A stretch of DNA of 5,754 nucleotides from Candidatus Nitrosopumilus sp. (GCA_029860565.1 JAOUAY010000088.1:1-5754), one strand, 5' to 3'. Positions 1-5,754 are shown, numbered from the stretch's first letter. The notes: generated by a model from the sequence alone, not told the origin. Made by a program: numbers and translations.

Positions 1-618
1 GGTGAATTTGATACAGGATTGATCATGGCAGGAGGTTTGTATGAATATTCTCCAGATACTGTAGGTGAAATTCCTTATTTCTGCATGGTTCATCCTTGGA
101 TGCAAGGTTTGATCATAGTACAAGAAGCAGAAGCTGAAGAAGAAGAAGAAGAAGTACATGATGAAGATACAACAATACATACTGATGACAATAATGTTAT
201 GACAGACACTCATGAGGACCTTTACGTTACATTAGACCATGATATTTCTGGTGGAACCGTAACTGAAATGGAAATCGATATGGACTCTACATCTTTAGTC
301 ATCGAAGTTGACGCAATTGATAACGGTTCAATTACAGTTACTCTTCCGAGGGATGTAATTGATGCAACAATTAATGGCGAAGATGATGACTTGTTCGTTA
401 TAGTTGATGGAGAAGAAGTAGACTTTGAAGAATCAAAAACATCTGCAGACAGAACGTTAACCATAGAATTCCCAGCAGGCACTGAAGAGATTGAGATAAT
501 CGGCTCATTTGTTGTTCCAGAATTTGGTACAATAGCAGTAATGATTTTTGCAATTGCAATCATTTCAATAATTGCGGTTTCTTCAAGATCAAGACTCAGC
601 ATAATGCCAAGACTGTAA
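1..618 (+). CDS. Plastocyanin-like blue-copper protein with PEFG-CTERM membrane tail (5' partial)
   Basis: The reading frame is open from base 1, so the gene starts upstream; the in-frame ATG at 25 lies inside the copper domain and is not the real start. The 205 visible residues (numbered from base 1) have four parts. Residues 1-40 are the end of a cupredoxin fold whose PYFCMVHPWM stretch supplies Cys28, His31 and Met34, the C-terminal type 1 copper ligands; the remaining His ligand would be upstream. Residues 42-63 are a very acidic linker. Residues about 70-170 look like a beta-rich domain of the kind I associate with thaumarchaeal PEFG proteins. Residues 172-176 are VPEFG, followed by a hydrophobic helix (about 176-193) and an Arg-containing tail, a tripartite archaeosortase-type sorting signal. 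The protein is probably anchored outside the membrane and carries electrons or binds copper; its partner is unknown. It ends in tandem stops TAA-TAG and is convergent with the trp operon. Confidence 0.9.
   Translation, partial: GEFDTGLIMAGGLYEYSPDTVGEIPYFCMVHPWMQGLIIVQEAEAEEEEEEVHDEDTTIHTDDNNVMTDTHEDLYVTLDHDISGGTVTEMEIDMDSTSLVIEVDAIDNGSITVTLPRDVIDATINGEDDDLFVIVDGEEVDFEESKTSADRTLTIEFPAGTEEIEIIGSFVVPEFGTIAVMIFAIAIISIIAVSSRSRLSIMPRL
136..153 (+). repeat. (GAA)6 trinucleotide run encoding a Glu tract
   Basis: Six perfect GAA units encode six consecutive Glu residues in the acidic linker between the copper domain and the beta-rich domain. Nearby GAA and GCA codons (124-135) extend the acidic, Ala/Glu-rich segment. 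A perfect triplet run can change length in frame, so linker length may vary between strains. Confidence 0.85.
514..618 (+). other. PEFG-CTERM C-terminal sorting signal (coding)
   Basis: This stretch encodes VPEFG, then about 18 hydrophobic residues rich in Ile and Ala, then a short tail with three Arg. That order (motif, transmembrane helix, basic end) matches the PEFG-CTERM signal known from thaumarchaeal surface proteins, which is thought to be processed by an archaeosortase. Cleavage and lipid attachment are inferred from the family and cannot be seen here. An ordinary C-terminal membrane anchor is the alternative. Confidence 0.85.
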
Positions 619-628
619 TAGTAACTCA

Positions 629-644
629 TTTTTTTTATTTTTTT
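629..644 (+). terminator. Poly-T transcription terminator of the copper-protein gene
   Basis: Eight T, one A, then seven T begin 10 bases after the TAA stop on the coding strand. Oligo-T tracts on the non-template strand are the standard intrinsic termination signal of archaeal RNA polymerase. No hairpin is needed and none was seen next to it. Confidence 0.75.
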
Positions 645-766
645 AATCTTGCAGCGTATTGATAAATTATTCATGTTGTTTTCTTAATCTCAAATTAAAT
701 TATGCTGAAACAAATTCAAAGTAAATTCAACGCATTCAATTTAAAGGACAATATTCAATTATGTCT

Positions 767-818
767 AAAAATAATCCCAAAAGTCAATTATGTACACATC
801 AAATAAAAATGACTTTGG
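767..818 (-). terminator. Inverted repeat and T-rich tracts at the 3' end of the trp operon
   Basis: On the minus strand, one base after the trpB stop codon, CCAAAGTCA (818-810) can pair with TGACTTTTGG (786-777) to form a 9-bp stem with one bulged base and a 23-base loop. The loop begins with TTTTTATTT (809-801), and another T5 run lies just past the stem (771-767). The T tracts are plausible archaeal terminators; the stem may protect the 3' end or assist termination. The repeat is seen in the sequence, but its function is inferred. Confidence 0.5.
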
Positions 819-819
819 A

Positions 820-2004
820 TTAATTGTATTTATTTAGATAATTTTGTACTTCTTCAACGTCTTTGTCCCCTCTTCCAGAAAGTGTAACTACAATTGATTC
901 TGATGGCTTTGTTTTTCTTGCAACTTTGATTGCCTCTGCAATTGCATGAGCTGATTCCAGTGCTGGAATTATTCCTTCTGTCCTTGTAAGCATCAAGAAT
1001 GCATCTATTACTTCAACGTCTGTAGCTGAATGGTATTTTACTCGTTTTGTATCTTTATAGTATGAATGCTCAGGACCTACACCGGGATAATCTAATCCTG
1101 CTGAAATGCTGTGTGTTTCTGTAATTTGCCCCTCTTTGTCTTGAAGCAAATATGTCATCATTCCATGTAACACTCCTTTACTTCCAGCTGATAATGTAGC
1201 TGAATGGTATTTTGATTTTAATCCTTGACCTGCAGCTTCAACACCTATGATTTCTGCATTAGTATCAACAAGAGGGTAGAATGTTCCAATTGCGTTAGAT
1301 CCTCCTCCCACACATGCAATAACATGGTCTGGTGATTTGTTGTTAATTTTTTTCATTTGTTGTTTGATTTCTTTTCCAATCACACTTTGGAAATCTCTTA
1401 CCATTACAGGATATGGATGTGGGCCTACAGCTGAACCTAGAAGATAATATGTTGACTCTACATTTGTAATCCAGTCACGAATTGCTTCATTAATTGCATC
1501 TTTTAGTGTCTTTGAACCTGATTTTACTGGATGCACTTTACAGCCAAGCAAATTCATTCTAAACACGTTAAGCTTTTGACGAATGGTGTCTTTGTATCCC
1601 ATGTATACTTCAGCTTTCATTCCTAACGCTGCACATGCCATGGCAGTTGCAACTCCATGTTGCCCTGCGCCCGTTTCTGCAATGATTCTCTTTTTGTTCA
1701 TTCTTTTTGCTAGAAGTGCTTGACCTAGTGTATTGTTAATTTTATGAGCTCCTCCATGCAGTAAATCTTCTCGTTTGAGATAGATTTTGGCCCCTCCTAA
1801 TTTTTCAGATAAATTTTTTGCATAATACAATGGGGTTGGTCTTCCTGCATACACTTTGAGATAATAATCTAATTCTTTTTTGAATTTTTTATCGTTTTTA
1901 AATTTGAGATAGTTTTCCTCTAATTCCTCAATTGCAGGAACAAGAGTTTCTGGAATATACTTTCCACCAAATTCTCCAAATCTGCCGTTTTTAGGATATT
2001 TCAA
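820..2004 (-). CDS. trpB: Tryptophan synthase beta subunit (TrpB1 type)
   Basis: This PLP enzyme condenses indole with L-serine to give L-tryptophan, the last pathway step. The 394-residue product has the usual family length and the N-terminal GEFGGKYIPE motif. REDLLHGGAHKINN (78-91) contains the PLP lysine Lys88. AETGAGQHG (109-117) carries catalytic Glu110. GGGSNAIG (233-240) binds the PLP phosphate. Asp305 lies in AGLDYPGVGPEH, and Ser376 in LSGRGDKD faces the pyridine nitrogen. SGSKTLKDA includes Lys168, matching the bacterial residue that contacts TrpA. Length and motifs fit TrpA-dependent TrpB1 rather than the longer TrpB2. The start is TTG at 2004-2002, overlapping the trpC stop by 4 bases. 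No in-frame ATG lies between it and the upstream stop, and GGTGA sits 7 bases before it. It is the last gene of the operon; no trpA follows. Trp178 is the only tryptophan encoded by the five trp genes. Confidence 0.97.
   Translation of the reverse strand: MKYPKNGRFGEFGGKYIPETLVPAIEELEENYLKFKNDKKFKKELDYYLKVYAGRPTPLYYAKNLSEKLGGAKIYLKREDLLHGGAHKINNTLGQALLAKRMNKKRIIAETGAGQHGVATAMACAALGMKAEVYMGYKDTIRQKLNVFRMNLLGCKVHPVKSGSKTLKDAINEAIRDWITNVESTYYLLGSAVGPHPYPVMVRDFQSVIGKEIKQQMKKINNKSPDHVIACVGGGSNAIGTFYPLVDTNAEIIGVEAAGQGLKSKYHSATLSAGSKGVLHGMMTYLLQDKEGQITETHSISAGLDYPGVGPEHSYYKDTKRVKYHSATDVEVIDAFLMLTRTEGIIPALESAHAIAEAIKVARKTKPSESIVVTLSGRGDKDVEEVQNYLNKYN
1021..1039 (-). repeat. 19-base direct repeat in trpB, downstream copy
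   Basis: Nineteen bases are identical to 1195-1213 and lie in the same reading frame, 174 bases (58 codons) apart. This copy encodes KYHSAT at TrpB residues 323-328, just before the DVEVIDAF helix. The flanking bases differ on both sides. Confidence 0.9.
1195..1213 (-). repeat. 19-base direct repeat in trpB, upstream copy
   Basis: This is the partner of the repeat at 1021-1039. It encodes KYHSAT at TrpB residues 265-270, directly before LSAGSKGVLHG. All six codons are used identically in both copies. Confidence 0.9.
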
Positions 2005-2777
2005 TATGCGTTCACCAGTTTCTTTACCTGTTCTTCAATGTTGTTACTTTTCATAATACTTGATCCTATTAGAAAAGCATCTGCTCCACACTTTTTTAGA
2101 TATTGGATGTCTTCTGCAGTGTTGATTCCACTTTCAGATAGGATGATCTTTGATTTTTCATATCCTTCTAGAACCACTTCTGTAGTCTTAAGATCAATTT
2201 CTAATGTGTCTAGATTTCTGTTGTTAATTCCAATAATGTCTGCTTCTGTCTTTAGTGCATTTTGAAATTCTCCTTTTGTATGCACTTCTAATAAAATTTC
2301 TAACCCTTGTTTGTGCCCATAATCGATAAATTCATCAATTTCTTTGAGATAACCTTGGTCAAAAAGTGATTGAATTACTAGCATGTAATCTGCTCCAATT
2401 TTTTTAGCAGCATCAATTTGGATTTTATCAATCATAATATCCTTCATCAACAATGGTACCTCTACTGACTGTCTTACTTTAATGAAATACTCTGGGGAGC
2501 CATGAAACAGATGTGGTTGTGTTAGCACTGAAAGTGCTTTTGAGCCTCCAGCAATCATCTGTTTTGCAATGCTTGCAGGATTTGTTAGGGTTCTAATCTT
2601 TCCTAAAGACGGCGATGCAAATTTTATTTCAGTCAGTAGTGTTACATGTGGATTTGTTTTGATAATTTGTACAAAGTCTTTGTTTGATTTTTGTAAATTT
2701 AGATCTATATCATAGATTCCGTCATCAATTGCCATTTGGGAATTGTTTACCAATTTTCTTAGAATATTTTCAGCCAT
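2001..2777 (-). CDS. trpC: Indole-3-glycerol phosphate synthase
   Basis: The enzyme converts carboxyphenylaminodeoxyribulose phosphate to indole-3-glycerol phosphate with loss of CO2 and water. The 258-residue product is a single TIM barrel of normal size for the family, with no fused TrpF. Visible active-site motifs are TEIKFASPS (Glu50, Lys52), LLMKDI (general-acid Lys112), LLEVHT (Glu164), INNRN (Asn185) and SESGI (Glu215, Ser216), with a phosphate-binding IGSS near the C-terminus. I chose ATG at 2777 because AAGGAG lies 7 bases upstream of it. A TTG two codons earlier (2783) is only one base after that ribosome site and is not credible. The gene overlaps the end of trpD by 8 bases, and its stop overlaps the trpB start by 4, so translation of the three genes is probably linked. 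It contains no tryptophan. Confidence 0.96.
   Translation of the reverse strand: MAENILRKLVNNSQMAIDDGIYDIDLNLQKSNKDFVQIIKTNPHVTLLTEIKFASPSLGKIRTLTNPASIAKQMIAGGSKALSVLTQPHLFHGSPEYFIKVRQSVEVPLLMKDIMIDKIQIDAAKKIGADYMLVIQSLFDQGYLKEIDEFIDYGHKQGLEILLEVHTKGEFQNALKTEADIIGINNRNLDTLEIDLKTTEVVLEGYEKSKIILSESGINTAEDIQYLKKCGADAFLIGSSIMKSNNIEEQVKKLVNAY
2012..2016 (-). promoter_or_regulatory. Ribosome binding site of trpB
   Basis: GGTGA lies within the last codons of trpC, 7 bases before the TTG codon. It matches the GGTGAT part of the archaeal Shine-Dalgarno consensus and supports TTG as the trpB start. Confidence 0.6.
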
Positions 2778-3816
2778 CAACAATCTCCTTTAGTTTTGAT
2801 ATATCTCCAGTGTCTTTGACAAATTTCTCTAATAATGACATGGCTTTACCATCTTTAATTGTATTTAGTGCAAGATCCACTCCTTCTTCAAAATTATTTG
2901 CAACATTTGCAACAATTAATCCTCCAGCTGCATTAAGTGCGGTGGTTTCAATCATTGCTTGATTTGCCGTATTGTTTAACACTCCTACAAATGACTTTAT
3001 TGCATCTTGTTTTGTTTTGATTTGAATGTCATCTAGTTTTGATTTATGTAATCCAACAATTTCCGGATCAATTACATTCATCAATACTTTGCCATTTCTT
3101 AAAATACAAACTCGATTGGTGGCACTCGTAGAAAATTCATCCATTCCGTCATCTGAACGAACGGTCATGATATTTTCAGCTCCCTTTCTTTTTAGAATTG
3201 CAGGTAGTCTATCTAGATATTCTGTTGAAAATACTCCTACCAATTGATTTTTTACTCTGGCTGGATTTGACAGTGGACCTAGTAGATTAAACGCGGTTCT
3301 TTTACCTAATTGCTTTCTTGCAGTTGATACATGCTTCATTGCAGGGTGAAATTTTTGTGCAAACATGAAACAGATGTTATATTTTTCTAAAATATCTGCA
3401 ATTTGTGCAGGCTCTTTATTCAAATCATATCCAAAATACTCAAAAATATCTGCGCTTCCAGAAACTCCTGAGCTTGAACGATTTCCGTGTTTTGCTACTA
3501 TTCCGCCAGCAGCTGCTACTACAAATGATGCTGTAGTTGATACATTGAAAGTTTGGAGTTTGTCGCCTCCGGTACCGCACATATCAATAACAGTTCCCTG
3601 ATTTCTAGGCTCAACTTTAAGAGCAAATTCTTGCATTTTGTCAAGCATTCCAAGTAATTCCTCATCTGTCTCCCCTTTTTCTGCAAGAGAAGACAAAAAG
3701 TCAGCATTTTGTACATCATCTGTTTTTCCGGATAACACATCTGTCATGATTGAATTCATTTCATCATAAGTAAGGTCTGTCTTTTGTTGTAGTTTTAAAA
3801 TAAAATTTGAGATCAT
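2770..3816 (-). CDS. trpD: Anthranilate phosphoribosyltransferase
   Basis: TrpD transfers the phosphoribosyl group of PRPP to anthranilate, giving phosphoribosylanthranilate. The 348 residues comprise an N-terminal helical domain (about 1-70) and the glycosyltransferase family 3 catalytic domain. Motifs in order are GTGGD (81-85) and NVST (91-94) for PRPP, KHGNR (109-113), the Ser/Gly-rich SSSGVSGSADI loop (114-124), HPAMKHVSTAR (157-167) with the Arg expected to bind anthranilate, and the Asp226-Glu227 pair that binds magnesium. It is a free-standing TrpD, not fused to TrpG as in some bacteria. The ATG overlaps the trpG stop as ATGA and is preceded by AGGTGA 7 bases upstream. It has no tryptophan. 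Pyrimidine-nucleoside phosphorylases share the fold, but motifs and context favour TrpD. Confidence 0.97.
   Translation of the reverse strand: MISNFILKLQQKTDLTYDEMNSIMTDVLSGKTDDVQNADFLSSLAEKGETDEELLGMLDKMQEFALKVEPRNQGTVIDMCGTGGDKLQTFNVSTTASFVVAAAGGIVAKHGNRSSSGVSGSADIFEYFGYDLNKEPAQIADILEKYNICFMFAQKFHPAMKHVSTARKQLGKRTAFNLLGPLSNPARVKNQLVGVFSTEYLDRLPAILKRKGAENIMTVRSDDGMDEFSTSATNRVCILRNGKVLMNVIDPEIVGLHKSKLDDIQIKTKQDAIKSFVGVLNNTANQAMIETTALNAAGGLIVANVANNFEEGVDLALNTIKDGKAMSLLEKFVKDTGDISKLKEIVDG
2785..2790 (-). promoter_or_regulatory. Ribosome binding site that fixes the trpC start
   Basis: AAGGAG lies inside the 3' end of trpD, 7 bases before ATG 2777-2775. It rules out the TTG at 2783 and shortens TrpC by two residues compared with the longest reading frame. 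Confidence 0.8.
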
Positions 3817-4403
3817 TTCTCTTTCACCTGTTTTATGAAATTTGCAAGAATCTTTTTTCCATCTTCTGTCATTATTGATTCAGGATGAAACTGTACTCCT
3901 TCAATTAGATATTCTTTATGTTTTATTGCCATGATTTCTCCATCATCTGCAGCTGTTGCTGTTACTTGCAACACATTTGGAATCACTGTTTTATCTCCAA
4001 CTAAACTATGGTACCTTGTTGCCCTAAATGGATTTTTTACATCTCTGAATAATTCTGAATTTATATGATTAACTGGACTTGTCTTTCCATGTCTTACACA
4101 TCCTGCATTAGTAACTTTACCGCCAAATGCGTGAATAATTCCTTGGTGTCCAAGACAAACTCCTAGAATTGGAGTGGTTGGTCCCATATTTTTGATTACA
4201 TCACTGCATACCCCAAAGTATTTTTTATCTTCTGGAGTTCCAGGTCCTGGAGAAATTATTATTGCATCATAATTATTTTGTTTAATTTCATCTAATGTAA
4301 TTTTGTTATTTCTAATGACATCACAGTCCACTCCTAGTTCTCCGAGATACTGTGCAATGTTATACACAAATGAATCATAATTATCTATGATTAGAAATTT
4401 CAT
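3813..4403 (-). CDS. trpG: Anthranilate synthase, glutamine amidotransferase subunit
   Basis: TrpG hydrolyses glutamine and passes ammonia to TrpE. The 196-residue product is a complete class I glutamine amidotransferase. DNYDSFVYN (7-15) is the N-terminal family signature, SPGPG (51-55) forms the oxyanion strand, GVCLGHQ (81-87) contains the nucleophile Cys83, and QFHPES (171-176) supplies His173 and Glu175 of the catalytic triad. RHGKTS (104-109) and YHSL (131-134) are typical of the TrpG/PabA group. Sequence alone does not separate TrpG from PabA, which can be one shared protein, but the gene lies directly behind trpE. The ATG overlaps the trpE stop as ATGA, with a strong AAAGGAGG 7 bases upstream. 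It has no tryptophan. Confidence 0.97.
   Translation of the reverse strand: MKFLIIDNYDSFVYNIAQYLGELGVDCDVIRNNKITLDEIKQNNYDAIIISPGPGTPEDKKYFGVCSDVIKNMGPTTPILGVCLGHQGIIHAFGGKVTNAGCVRHGKTSPVNHINSELFRDVKNPFRATRYHSLVGDKTVIPNVLQVTATAADDGEIMAIKHKEYLIEGVQFHPESIMTEDGKKILANFIKQVKEK
3824..3829 (-). promoter_or_regulatory. Ribosome binding site of trpD
   Basis: AGGTGA lies inside the end of trpG, 7 bases before the trpD ATG. It is consistent with independent or re-initiated ribosome entry at the ATGA overlap. Confidence 0.65.
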
Positions 4404-5749
4404 TCAGATGCCTCCTTTAATGCTTGAAGCATTGCACCTGCTTTATGCTCTGTTTCTTTAAATTCATTTCCTGCAACAGAATCCGAAACTATTCCGGCAC
4501 CTGATTGGACAAATCCTTTTTTGTCATCAATGAATATACTTCTAATTGCAATTGCAAAGTCACAGCATCCATTGTATGAGAAATATCCTACAGCTCCTGC
4601 ATATGGACCTCTGGACTCTGTTTCCAATTCATCAATGATTTCCATTGCTCTGACTTTTGGAGCTCCTGAAACTGTTCCTGCTGGAAATACTGCCTGAAAC
4701 GCATCAAACATGTCGTTTTCAGGCGCTAAATCCCCAATAACATGACTAACTATGTGTTGTACATGACTGAATCGCTTAATCTGCATTAGTGATTCTGGGT
4801 GAACCGTTCCATACTTGCACACTCTTCCAATATCATTTCTGCCCAAATCTACTAGCATTGTGTGTTCTGCCAGTTCTTTCTCATCGTGAATTAATTCTTC
4901 AGATAATTGTTTATTTTTCTCCTCATTGTCAGTGATTTTTCTAGTTCCTGCAATTGGAAATGTTTCTACTTTGTCTCCTGTTATTCTAACTAGCATTTCA
5001 GGCGATGCTCCGATGATTGTTTTCTTATCTTGTTTTAGATGATACATGTATGGTGAGGGATTTAGTTTACGTAATGTCTTGTATAGTGTTAGATTGTCTC
5101 CACTAGACTCAAATGTAAATTTTCTGGACAGTACAACTTGGAATATATCTCCATCATGAATGTATTTTTTTGCCTTGTTTACAATATTTGAAAATTTTTC
5201 TTCATTCATGTTTGGTGTGACATCACTAGAGTGAAAATCCTCAAATTTGTCTTCACTTATTTCCAATTCATCAAATCTATTCTCATCATGATAAAAATAA
5301 AATAGCTTTTTGTGTATATTGTCATATATTATTCCGTCATCATAAATTCCAAATTCCATTAATGGTTGTGGCGAATTATGAGCATCATCTATATTTTCAA
5401 CTAGTCTGATTGCATCATAGTTTACTACTCCGACTGCACCTCCCAAATATCTATAACTTTGATCATCTGATTTACCCAGCAATTTTTTTAGCTCTGAAAA
5501 TGGGTTTGTTGTTTGTATAGTTTGTGTTTCTCCTTTTTGGATAATTTCCACTTTATCCAAATATCCTTTAAGGATTATTTTTGGATCAAATCCCATAACA
5601 GATGTTTCAGCTAGAACTTCTGGACCTGTTAATGATTCAAAGAGAAATGAATGTGAATAGTTTCTAGAAATTTTATTGTAAATTTGAAATTGGTTTTCAG
5701 ATAAATCTAATGGTATTATTTTTGCTTGAGCATTTCCAAAGATGTCCAC
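4400..5749 (-). CDS. trpE: Anthranilate synthase, chorismate-binding subunit
   Basis: TrpE makes anthranilate from chorismate with ammonia from TrpG. The 449-residue product is of normal family length. LFESLTGPE (36-44) resembles the LLES tryptophan-binding motif, and NPSPYMY (230-236) matches residues known to affect feedback inhibition in enteric TrpE, so allosteric inhibition by tryptophan is likely. The catalytic domain shows GASPE (247-251), PIAGTR (265-270), EHTMLVDLGRND (295-306), QHIVSHV with its conserved His336, FPAGTVSGAPK (355-365) and QSGAGIV (415-421). Ala267 in PIAGTR favours TrpE over PabB, which usually has Lys there. The only visible start is GTG at 5749-5747; the next upstream in-frame codon is TGG and the frame is still open at the window edge, so the true start may lie outside. 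Its promoter and any leader are not visible. The enzyme contains no tryptophan. Confidence 0.96.
   Translation of the reverse strand: MDIFGNAQAKIIPLDLSENQFQIYNKISRNYSHSFLFESLTGPEVLAETSVMGFDPKIILKGYLDKVEIIQKGETQTIQTTNPFSELKKLLGKSDDQSYRYLGGAVGVVNYDAIRLVENIDDAHNSPQPLMEFGIYDDGIIYDNIHKKLFYFYHDENRFDELEISEDKFEDFHSSDVTPNMNEEKFSNIVNKAKKYIHDGDIFQVVLSRKFTFESSGDNLTLYKTLRKLNPSPYMYHLKQDKKTIIGASPEMLVRITGDKVETFPIAGTRKITDNEEKNKQLSEELIHDEKELAEHTMLVDLGRNDIGRVCKYGTVHPESLMQIKRFSHVQHIVSHVIGDLAPENDMFDAFQAVFPAGTVSGAPKVRAMEIIDELETESRGPYAGAVGYFSYNGCCDFAIAIRSIFIDDKKGFVQSGAGIVSDSVAGNEFKETEHKAGAMLQALKEASE
4411..4418 (-). promoter_or_regulatory. Strong ribosome binding site of trpG
   Basis: AAAGGAGG, nearly the full Shine-Dalgarno consensus, lies in the last codons of trpE, 7 bases before the trpG ATG. 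It is the strongest such site in the operon. Confidence 0.85.
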
Positions 5750-5754
5750 CCATA

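Larger units (their letters stand above)
820..5749 (-). other. trpEGDCB operon
   Basis: Five genes run in the same direction with overlaps of 4 (E/G), 4 (G/D), 8 (D/C) and 4 (C/B) bases and no intergenic spacer, so one transcript is expected. Each downstream gene has a Shine-Dalgarno-like site ending exactly 7 bases before its start, inside the previous gene. No internal promoter was recognised. trpF and trpA are not present between or after these genes. Confidence 0.9.

Noticed and set aside
222..674. 150-codon open frame on the minus strand opposite the copper-protein gene
   Set aside because: It lies antisense to a well-supported coding frame, its translation is low-complexity Ser/Ile/Thr-rich with no motif, and its 5' end runs through the poly-A complement of the terminator.
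761..823. 20-codon plus-strand ORF (MSKNNPKSQLCTHQIKMTLD) after AAAGGA in the intergenic gap
   Set aside because: The ribosome-like site is about 12-13 bases away, the peptide resembles nothing known, and the ORF coincides with the inverted repeat and ends within the trpB stop; chance is more likely.
820..2004. TrpB2-type, TrpA-independent tryptophan synthase
   Set aside because: The 394-residue length and the motifs near the PLP lysine and TrpA interface match TrpB1; TrpB2 is longer, with distinct insertions.
2783..2783. TTG start at 2783 for trpC, giving 260 residues
   Set aside because: It lies one base after AAGGAG, too close for initiation; ATG at 2777 has ideal spacing.
2038..3601. 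Several 73-92 codon plus-strand open frames opposite trpC and trpD
   Set aside because: They are antisense to strongly conserved enzymes, have no recognisable motifs, and are typical shadow frames of AT-rich genes.
3813..5749. The TrpE/TrpG pair as PabB/PabA (aminodeoxychorismate synthase)
   Set aside because: PIAGTR with Ala rather than Lys, the LLES-like and NPSPYM tryptophan-binding motifs, and location with trpD, trpC and trpB all favour anthranilate synthase.
5697..5753. 18-residue Trp-containing leader peptide for attenuation of trpE
   Set aside because: It overlaps the trpE coding start, has only one Trp codon and no following terminator/antiterminator hairpins, and attenuation by leader translation is not established in these archaea.
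1..5754. CRISPR array, insertion sequence, tRNA/rRNA or phage genes
   Set aside because: No spaced repeat array, transposase motif, terminal inverted repeats or structured RNA gene was seen; coding density is accounted for by the six genes listed.

Overview
This AT-rich window looks like the chromosome of a marine ammonia-oxidising archaeon (Thaumarchaeota/Nitrososphaerota, Nitrosopumilus-like). Two things point there. The left-hand gene encodes a blue-copper (plastocyanin-like) surface protein ending in a VPEFG transmembrane tail, the PEFG-CTERM sorting signal typical of that phylum. The rest is an archaeal-type tryptophan gene cluster with strong Shine-Dalgarno sites inside the operon. The assignment rests on protein features and base composition, not on a database match.

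Layout. Bases 1-618 (+) hold the C-terminal 205 residues of the cupredoxin/PEFG-CTERM protein; its 5' end lies outside the window. Bases 619-819 are a convergent intergenic gap. They contain a T8-A-T7 tract that should terminate the copper-protein transcript, and an inverted repeat just after the trpB stop that probably marks the 3' end of the trp transcript. From 5749 down to 820 (-) the genes run trpE-trpG-trpD-trpC-trpB. Every junction overlaps, by 4 to 8 bases, so this is almost certainly one polycistronic operon.

Function. TrpE and TrpG form anthranilate synthase (chorismate plus glutamine to anthranilate). TrpD adds the phosphoribosyl group. TrpC closes the indole ring to give indole-3-glycerol phosphate. 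TrpB condenses indole with serine to give tryptophan. The isomerase TrpF (the step between TrpD and TrpC) and the alpha subunit TrpA (which releases indole) are absent from the visible operon, although TrpB looks like a TrpA-dependent form. They must lie upstream of trpE, elsewhere in the genome, or be replaced.

No new type of system is evident. Points worth a second look are the split of trpF/trpA from the cluster, the near absence of tryptophan from the five enzymes (one residue in about 1,645), a 19-base exact in-frame repeat inside trpB, the 3' hairpin after trpB, and the modular copper-protein tail.
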